Shown here: piece after piece, positions 57,241-64,000 of the stretch | Layout: each line of letters begins with the position of its first letter | How positions within the stretch are numbered: position 1 is the stretch's first letter | Source: Luidia sarsii | Taxonomy: Eukaryota > Echinodermata > Asteroidea > Paxillosida > Luidiidae | NCBI GenBank assembly: GCA_949987565.1 | Contig: OX465115.1 | Span: 7,218,566 to 7,282,565 of the forward strand | Length of the DNA: 64,000 nt | Direction: 5' to 3' | Notes under the pieces: generated by a model | What the model saw: the letters and a program-made list of their open reading frames with translations, nothing else | What the model was told of the DNA's origin: nothing | Databases searched by the model: none | Position numbers and translations under genes: made by a program

Positions 57241-57690
57241 GCATGCTACGTAAGTGTTAACTAGTATTGAAGTAGTAGCCTATTAATGAATTGTATAATG
57301 TTTGCAGCTACGTAATGGGCCTTTTCCCAGGACTGGACACATCTTGTAGCCTGTACGATTGATATAATTGCTGGCGTTTGTGAGTGGTGATCGCTGGAAC
57401 TTGATCCTGGGTACGTGTTGCCACCGCTGACTTGTCCATCTGTTCTGCACGTCCATTGAGGGCTTCTTGCTGCTGTAGTCCCGTTGCTGTCTGGCAGCAT
57501 TTCCCGCTCCGGTCCTAGTTATGGTCTCTCGACTACACCAATACCAGTAAGATTTAGAAAAACATAGTTTTCTTAATTTTTTTATACAGCCGTCAATTTG
57601 CCTGTCTTCTTTCAGATATGCAGCACTATTCTGACTCCTCCGTGTGTCAGTACGGACGGATGTGGGAAAAACATACCGCTATCATATTAA
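57241..57690. other. Unrecognised sequence
   Basis: A 79-codon minus-strand frame (57261-57500) begins with MLPDSNGTTAARS. Its composition is not repeat-like, but I recognise no family. It could be an exon or chance. Confidence 0.3.
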
Positions 57691-58471
57691 TATTTCAGCA
57701 ATCAAAATACTTTTATGCTGCATAATTAACCTTATTCAATTCATAATCAACATTTTCGCTGTGAAAGACTGACCTTTTCAGTGACCTATAGTAATTAGTT
57801 GATACCTTTGATTGACGTAACAATTCATTTATTAATATTTCAGTTTTCAAAATGGGGACAAGAATATGTATCGAAGGTGTTGCGGGACAATAGGAATCCA
57901 TATTTAATCACTTATGGTAAATAGGATACTTTTTAATGAGATTTTAAGTTGTCTTTAGTCATTTTAACTAAAAAAAATTTTTGGCTCTGAAAGGCTCGCA
58001 GACCATTTCAGTAACCTATAGTAAGTTGATACCTTTGATTGACTTAACAAAGGTGCCGCAATTCATTTATTAATATTTCAGCAATCAAAATATGATAGAA
58101 AATTTTTTTTGAAGGTATTGCGGGACAATAAGAGACGCAATTTTGGCTCTGAAAGGCTCGCAGACCATTTCAGTAACCTAAAGTAAGTTGATACCTTTGA
58201 TTGACTTAACAAAGGTGCCACAATTCATTTATTAATATTTCAGTTTTCAAAATGGGGACAAGAATATGTATTGAAGGTGTTGCGGGACAATAGCAATCCA
58301 TATTTAATCACTTATGGTAATTAGGATACTTTTTAATGAGATTTTAAGTTGTCTTTAGTCATTTTAACCAAACAATCAACGGTCGTCACGGTTGTGCAAT
58401 TACCGGAGTAATTAGCACACAAAAAAATGAAAAATATGTAAAACAATGGAGAAAAAAATGGGGAAAAACAT

Positions 58472-58541
58472 TGCACATTCAGGATTCGAACCAGTGCTTT
58501 CTTTCTACTGGTTCTACGCCGGTCCCTTAGACTGCGCAGAG
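58472..58541 (-). repeat. tRNA-like module, minus orientation (array unit 1)
   Basis: On the minus strand GCGCAGTCTAAGG (box-A-like) is followed by GTAGAACCAGTAGAAAG and GGTTCGAATCC (box B, 58482-58492). Stems do not all pair, so a working tRNA is not supported. Equivalents lie near 59460-59530, 60454-60524, 61602-61673, 62755-62825 and 63745-63815. Confidence 0.55.
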
Positions 58542-58760
58542 TTGTCTTGAAATAAGAAAAAATAAGCGATTGATATGTTGTAATCGGGATACTATTTCTA
58601 TTTCTTATTAAATTGAAAGAAGTTCTTTGTTTCTGATCATTTTCATAGGATTCATTGTGATGCTTCAAATCATTTCAATCAATTCATTTACAAAATTGAA
58701 ATTTATTCCAATTTCAAAATGTAAATGAACTATTTTCCTACTAGTTTTCAACATGTCAGT

Positions 58761-58827
58761 GTGCTCTGATGGACTGGTGTAGTACCAGTAAGTAGAATGC
58801 ACGGGTTCGAGTCACGGATGTTGCAAT
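58761..58827 (+). repeat. tRNA-like module, plus orientation (array unit 1)
   Basis: GGACTGGTGTAGTACCAGTA, AGTAGAATGCAC and GGTTCGAGTC (58804-58813) parallel the minus-strand module step by step, followed by GTTGCAATTTTTTTT. Both modules continue into T-rich tails pointing away from each other. Equivalents lie near 59750, 60741, 61892 and 63044. Confidence 0.55.
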
Positions 58828-58910
58828 TTTTTTTCTCAATTCATTAATTTTTATTTTCTTCATATTTGTCATATTTTATTGTTTTTATCACTCAAAGGAT
58901 GCTTCTGTGA

Positions 58911-59899
58911 TACTTTTATGCTGCATATTTAACCTTATTCAATTCATAATCACCTAGGAGACGCCATTTGGCTGTGAAAGACTCTCTGTCCTTTTCAGTA
59001 ACCTATAGTAAGTTAATATCTTTGATTGACGTAACAAAGCTGCCGCAATTCATTTATTAATATTTCAGCAATAAAAATATGATAGAAAAATTGTATTGAA
59101 GGTATTGCGGGACAATAAGAGACGCAATTTTGGCTCTGAAAGGCTCGCAGACCATTTCAGTAACCTATAGTAAGTTGATACCTTTGATTGACGTATCAAA
59201 GGTGCCGCAATTCATTTATTAATATTTCAGTTTTCAAAATGGGGACAAGAATATGTATTGAAGGTGTTGCGGGACAAAAGGAATCCATATTTAATCACTT
59301 ATGGTAATTAGGATACTTTTTAATGAGATTTTAAGTTGTCTTTAGTCATTTTAACTAAACAAATAAACGGACGTCACGGTTGTTCAATTACCGGAGTAAT
59401 TAAAACAATAAAAAATTAAAAATATGTAAAACAATGGAGAAAAAAAATGGGGAAAAAAATTGCACATTCCGGATTCGAACCAGTTCTTTCTTTCTACTCG
59501 TTTTACGCCGGTCCCTTAGACTGCGCAGAGTTGTCTTGAACTAAGCAAAAATAAGCGATTGATATGTTGTAATCGGGATACTATTTCTATTTCTTAATGA
59601 ATTGAAAAAAGTTCTTTGTTTCTGATCATTTTGATCGGATTCATTGTGATGCTTTAAATCATTTCAATCAATTCATTTAAAAAATTGAAATTTATTCCAA
59701 TTTCAAAATGTAAATGAACTATTTTCCTACTAGTTTTCAACATGTCAGTGTGCTCTGATGGACTGGTGTAGAACCAGTAAGTAGAATGCACGGGTTCGAG
59801 TCACGGATGTTGCAATTTTTTTTCTCAATTTATTAATTTTTATTTTCTTCATATTTGTCATATTTCATTGTTTTTATCACTCAAAGGATGCTTCTGTGA
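58911..59899. repeat. 1-kb array, unit 2
   Basis: 989 bp. Contains sub-repeats a (starts CTGTGAAAGACTCTCTG) and c (ends in the GGAATCC type) and then the inverted tRNA-like modules. Confidence 0.95.
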
Positions 59900-60890
59900 T
59901 ACTTTTATGCTACATAATTAACCTTATTCAATTCATAATCAGCTAGGAGACGCCATTTTGGCTGTGAAAGACTCTCTGTCCTTTTCAGTAACCTATAGTA
60001 AGTTAATATCTTTGATTGACGTAACAAAGCTGCCGCAATTCATTTATTAATAGTTCAGCAATCAAAATATGATAGAAAATTTGTATTGAAGGTATTCCGG
60101 GACAATAAGAGACGCAATTTTGGCTCTGAAAGGCTCGCAGACTATTTTAGTAACCTATAGTAAGTTGATACCTTTGATTGACGTATCAAAGGTGCCGCAA
60201 TTCATTTATTAATATTTCAGTTTTCAAAATGGGGACAAGAATATGTATTGAAGGTGTTGCGGGACAAAAGGAATCCATATTTAATCACTTATGGTAATTA
60301 GGATACTTTTTAATGAGATTTTAAGTTGTCTTTAGTCATTTTAACTAAACAAATAAACGGACGTCACGGTTGTTCAATTACCGGAGTAATTAAAACAATA
60401 AAAAATTGAAAATATGTAAAACAATGGAGAAAAAAAAATGGGGAAAAAAATTGCACATTCCGGATTCGAACCAGTTCTTTCTTTCTACTGGTTTTACGCC
60501 GGTCCCTTAGACTGCGCAGAGTTGTCTTGAACTAAGCAAAAATAAGCGATTGATATGTTGTAATCGGGATACTATTTCTATTTCTTAATGAATTGAAAGA
60601 AGTTCTTTGTTTCTGATCATTTTGATCGGATTCATTGTGATGCTTTAAATCATTTCAATCAATTCATTTAAAAAATTGAAATTTATTCCAATTTCAAAAT
60701 GTAAATGAACTATTTTCCTACTAGTTTTCAACATGTCAGTGTGCTCTGATGGACTGGTGTAGAACCAGTAAGTAGAATGCACGGGTTCGAGTCACGGATG
60801 TTGCAATTTTTTTTCTCAATTTATTAATTTTTATTTTCTTCATATTTGTCATATTTCATTGTTTTTATCACTCAAAGGATGCTTCTGTGA
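59900..60890. repeat. 1-kb array, unit 3
   Basis: 991 bp, same structure as unit 2. Confidence 0.95.
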
Positions 60891-62041
60891 TACTTTTATG
60901 CTGCATAATTAGCCTTATTCAATTCATATTCACATAGGAGACGCCATTTTGGCTGTGAAGGAGTCTCTGTCCTTTTCAGTAACCTATAGTAAGTTAATAT
61001 CTTTGATTGACGTAACAAAGCTGCCGCAATTCATTTATTAATATTTCAGCAATCAAAATATGATAGAAAATTTGTATTGAAGGTATTGCGGGACAATAAG
61101 AGACGCAATTTTGGCTCTGAAAGGCTCGCAGACCATTTCAGTAACCTATAGTAAGTTGATACCTTTGATTGACGTATCAAAGGTGCCGCAATTCATTTAT
61201 TAATATTTCAGCAATCAAAATATGATAGAAAAATTGTATTGAAGGTATTGCGGGACAATAAGAGACGCAATTTTGGCTCTGAAAGGCTCGCAGACCATTT
61301 TAGTAACCTATAGTAAGTTGATACCTTTGAATGACTTAACAAAGGTGCCACAGTTCTTTTATTAATATTTCAGTTTTCAAAATGGGGACAAGAATATGTA
61401 TTGAAGGTGTTGCAGGACAATAGGAATCCATATTTAATCACTTATTGTAATTAGGATACTTTTTAATGAGATTTTAAGTTGTCTTTAGTCATTTGAACTA
61501 AACAATCAACGGACGTCACGGTTGTGCAATTACCGGAGTAATTAGCACAATAAAAAATGAAAAATATGTAAAACAATGGAGAAAAAAATGGGGAAAAACA
61601 TTGCACATTCAGGATTCGAACCAGTGCTTTTTATTCTACTGGTTCTACGCCGGTCCCTTAGACTGCGCAGAGTTGTCTTGAAATAAGAAAAAATAAGCGA
61701 TTGATATGTTGTAATCGGGATACTATTTCTATTTCTTATTGAATTGAAAGAAGTTCTTTGTTTCTGATCATTTTCATAGGATTCATTGTGATGCTTCAAA
61801 TCATTTCAATCAATTCATTTACAAAATTGAAATTTATTCCAATTTCAAAATGTAAATGAACTATTTTCCTACTAGTTTTCAACATGTCAGTGTGCTCTGA
61901 TGGACTGGTGTAGTACCAGTAAGTAGAATGCACGGGTTCGAGTCACGGATGTTGCAATTTTTTTTCTCAATTCATTAATTTTTATTTTCTTCATATTTGT
62001 CATATTTTATTGTTTTTATCACTCAAAGGATGCTTCTGTGA
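60891..62041. repeat. 1-kb array, unit 4 (extra sub-repeat)
   Basis: 1151 bp. An additional sub-repeat b of about 161 bp (with GCAATCAAAATATGATAG) lies between a and c. Confidence 0.95.
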
Positions 62042-63193
62042 TACTTTTATGCTGCATATTTAACCTTATTCAATTCATAATCACCTAGGAGACGCCATTT
62101 TGGCTGTGAAAGACTCTCTGTCCTTTTCAGTAACCTATAGTAAGTTAATATCTTTGATTGACGTAACAAAGCTGCCGCAATTCATTTATTAATATTTCAG
62201 CAATAAAAATATGATAGAAAATTTGTATTGAAGGTATTCCGGGACAATAAGAGACGCAATTTTGGCTCTGAAAGGCTCGCAGACCATTTCAGTAACCTAT
62301 AGTAAGTTCATACCTTTGATTGACTTAACAAAGGTGCCGCAATTCATTTATTAATATTTCAGCAATCAAAATATGATAGAAAAATTGTATTGAAGGTATT
62401 GCGGGACAATAAGAGACGCAATTTTGGCTCTGAAAGGCTCGCAGACCATTTTAGTAACCTATAGTAAGTTGATACCTTTGATTGACTTAACAAAGGTGCC
62501 ACAATTCATTTATTAATATTTCAGTTTTCAAAATGGGGACAAGAATATGTATTGAAGGTGTTGCGGGACAATAGGAATCCATATTTAATCACTTATTGTA
62601 ATTAGGATACTTTTTAATGAGATTTTAAGTTGTCTTTAGTCATTTTAACTAAACAATCAACGGACGTCACGGTTGTGCAATTACCGGAGTAATTAGCACA
62701 ATAAAAAATGAAAAATATGTAAAACAATGGAGAAAAAAAAATGGGGAAAAAAATTGCACATTCCGGATTCGAACCAGTGCTTTCTTTCTACTGGTTCTAC
62801 GCCGGTCCCTTAGACTGCGCAGAGTTGTCTTGAACTAAGCAAAAATAAGCGATTGATATGTTGTAATCGGGATACTATTTCTATTTCTTAATGAATTGAA
62901 AGAAGTTCTTTGTTTCTGATCATTTTGATCGGATTCATTGTGATGCTTCAAATCATTTCAATCAATTCATTTAAAAAATTGAAATTTATTCCAATTTCAA
63001 AATGTAAATGAACTATTTTCCTACTAGTTTTCAACATGTCAGTGTGCTCTGATGTACTGGTGTAGAACCAGTAAGTAGAATGCACGGGTTCGAGTCACGG
63101 ATGTTGCAATTTTTTTTCTCAATTTATTAATTTTTATTTTCTTCATATTTGTCATATTTCATTGTTTTTATCACTCAAAGGATGCTTCTGTGA
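62042..63193. repeat. 1-kb array, unit 5 (extra sub-repeat)
   Basis: 1152 bp with the a-b-c structure of unit 4. Confidence 0.95.
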
Positions 63194-64000
63194 TACTTTT
63201 ATGCTAAATAATTAACCTTATTCAATTCATAATCAGCTAGGAGACGCCATTTTGGCTGTGAAAGACTCTCTGTCCTTTTCAGTAACCTATAGTAAGTTAA
63301 TATCTTTGATTGACGTAACAAAGCTGCCGCAATTCATTTATTAATAGTTCAGCAATCAAAATATGATAGAAAAATTGTATTGAAGGTATTGCGGGACAAT
63401 AAGAGACGCAATTTTGGCTCTGAAAGGCTCGCAGACCATTTCAGTAACCTATAGTAAGTTGATACCTTTGATTGACGTATCAAAGGTGCCGCAATTCATT
63501 TATTAATATTTCAGTTTTCAAAATGGGGACAATAATATGTATTGAAGGTGTTGCGGGACAATAGGAATCCATATTTAATCACTTATGGTAATTAGGATAC
63601 TTTTTAATGAGATTTTAAGTTGTCTTTAGTCATTTTAACTAAACAAATAAACGGACGTCACGGTTGTTCAATTACCGGAGTAATTAAAACAATAAAAAAT
63701 TTAAAATATGTAAAACAATGGAGAAAAAAAATGGGGAAAAAAATTGCACATTCCGGATTCGAACCAGTTCTTTCTTTCTACTCGTTTTACGCCGGTCCCT
63801 TAGACTGCGCAGAGTTGTCTTGAACTAAGCAAAAATAAGCGATTGATATGTTGTAATCGGGATACTATTTCTATTTCTTAATGAATTGAAAAAAGTTCTT
63901 TGTTTCTGATCATTTTGATCGGATTCATTGTGATGCTTTAAATCATTTCAATCAATTCATTTAAAAAATTGAAATTTATTCCAATTTCAAAATGTAAATG
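63194..64000. repeat. 1-kb array, unit 6, cut by window end
   Basis: a-c structure as in units 2 and 3. The window ends within the central spacer between the two tRNA-like modules. Confidence 0.95.

Larger units (their letters stand above)
57708..58910. repeat. 1-kb array, unit 1 (irregular first unit)
   Basis: Starts TACTTTTATGCTGCATAATT. It has an extra sub-repeat arrangement (c, b, c types; 1203 bp) compared with later units, then the inverted tRNA-like modules. Weak homology (ATTAATATTTCAGCAATCAA) extends upstream to about 57686. Confidence 0.9.

Noticed and set aside
58333..58668. 111-codon minus-strand frame in the 1-kb array
   Set aside because: Other units carry stops or indels in the same frame, and it runs through the tRNA-like module.

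Overview
The window is non-coding, repeat-dominated eukaryotic DNA. Long AT-rich spacers, minisatellites, MITEs, a degenerate LTR retrotransposon, a degenerate Penelope-like element and tRNA-derived modules are present. There are no bacterial operons and no intact multi-domain gene. The elements (a Ty3/gypsy copy with integrase ahead of reverse transcriptase, a TTAA-flanked MITE, abundant ACATGT runs, and repeats ending in a CGAAACGTC motif) suggest an invertebrate deuterostome, such as an echinoderm, hemichordate or amphioxus. I cannot fix the species from sequence alone.

Region 1 (1-25467) is a head-to-tail macrosatellite: four units of about 6.34 kb plus a rearranged fifth fragment. Each unit carries, in order, a minisatellite of hairpin-forming monomers, a 1.09 kb MITE with TIR AGGCCTTTTCACACTA, a 26-bp minisatellite, a 696-bp TTAA element (absent from unit 4, which keeps an empty site), and a TATA/CCAAT cluster. 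Long open frames here are by-products of stop-free minisatellites.

Region 2 (about 26.4-43.7 kb) is an old tandem segmental duplication, with the junction near 36293. Comparing the two copies dates several insertions: a 3.46-kb LTR retrotransposon only in copy A, a roughly 2.6-kb block only in copy B, and a 160-bp element present in both copies but at different sites with different 14-15 bp target duplications. That element is a leader plus a hairpin, with perfect 46-bp arms in the better copy. It is the best candidate here for an undescribed mobile system.

Region 3 (43.7-57.7 kb) holds a 957-bp MITE, several simple and mini-satellites (including a 1.2-kb 22-bp array), and a Penelope-like remnant whose GIY-YIG nuclease region is interrupted by a 188-bp MITE. 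A few isolated exon-like islands are also present. Downstream of the Penelope-like remnant lies the same hammerhead-like arm that builds the 160-bp element, which suggests a donor and mobilising machinery.

Region 4 (57.7 kb to the window end) is a second tandem array of about 0.99-1.2 kb units. Each unit contains inverted, diverged tRNA-like modules, and the units vary in length by gain or loss of one roughly 161-bp sub-repeat. The window ends inside this array.
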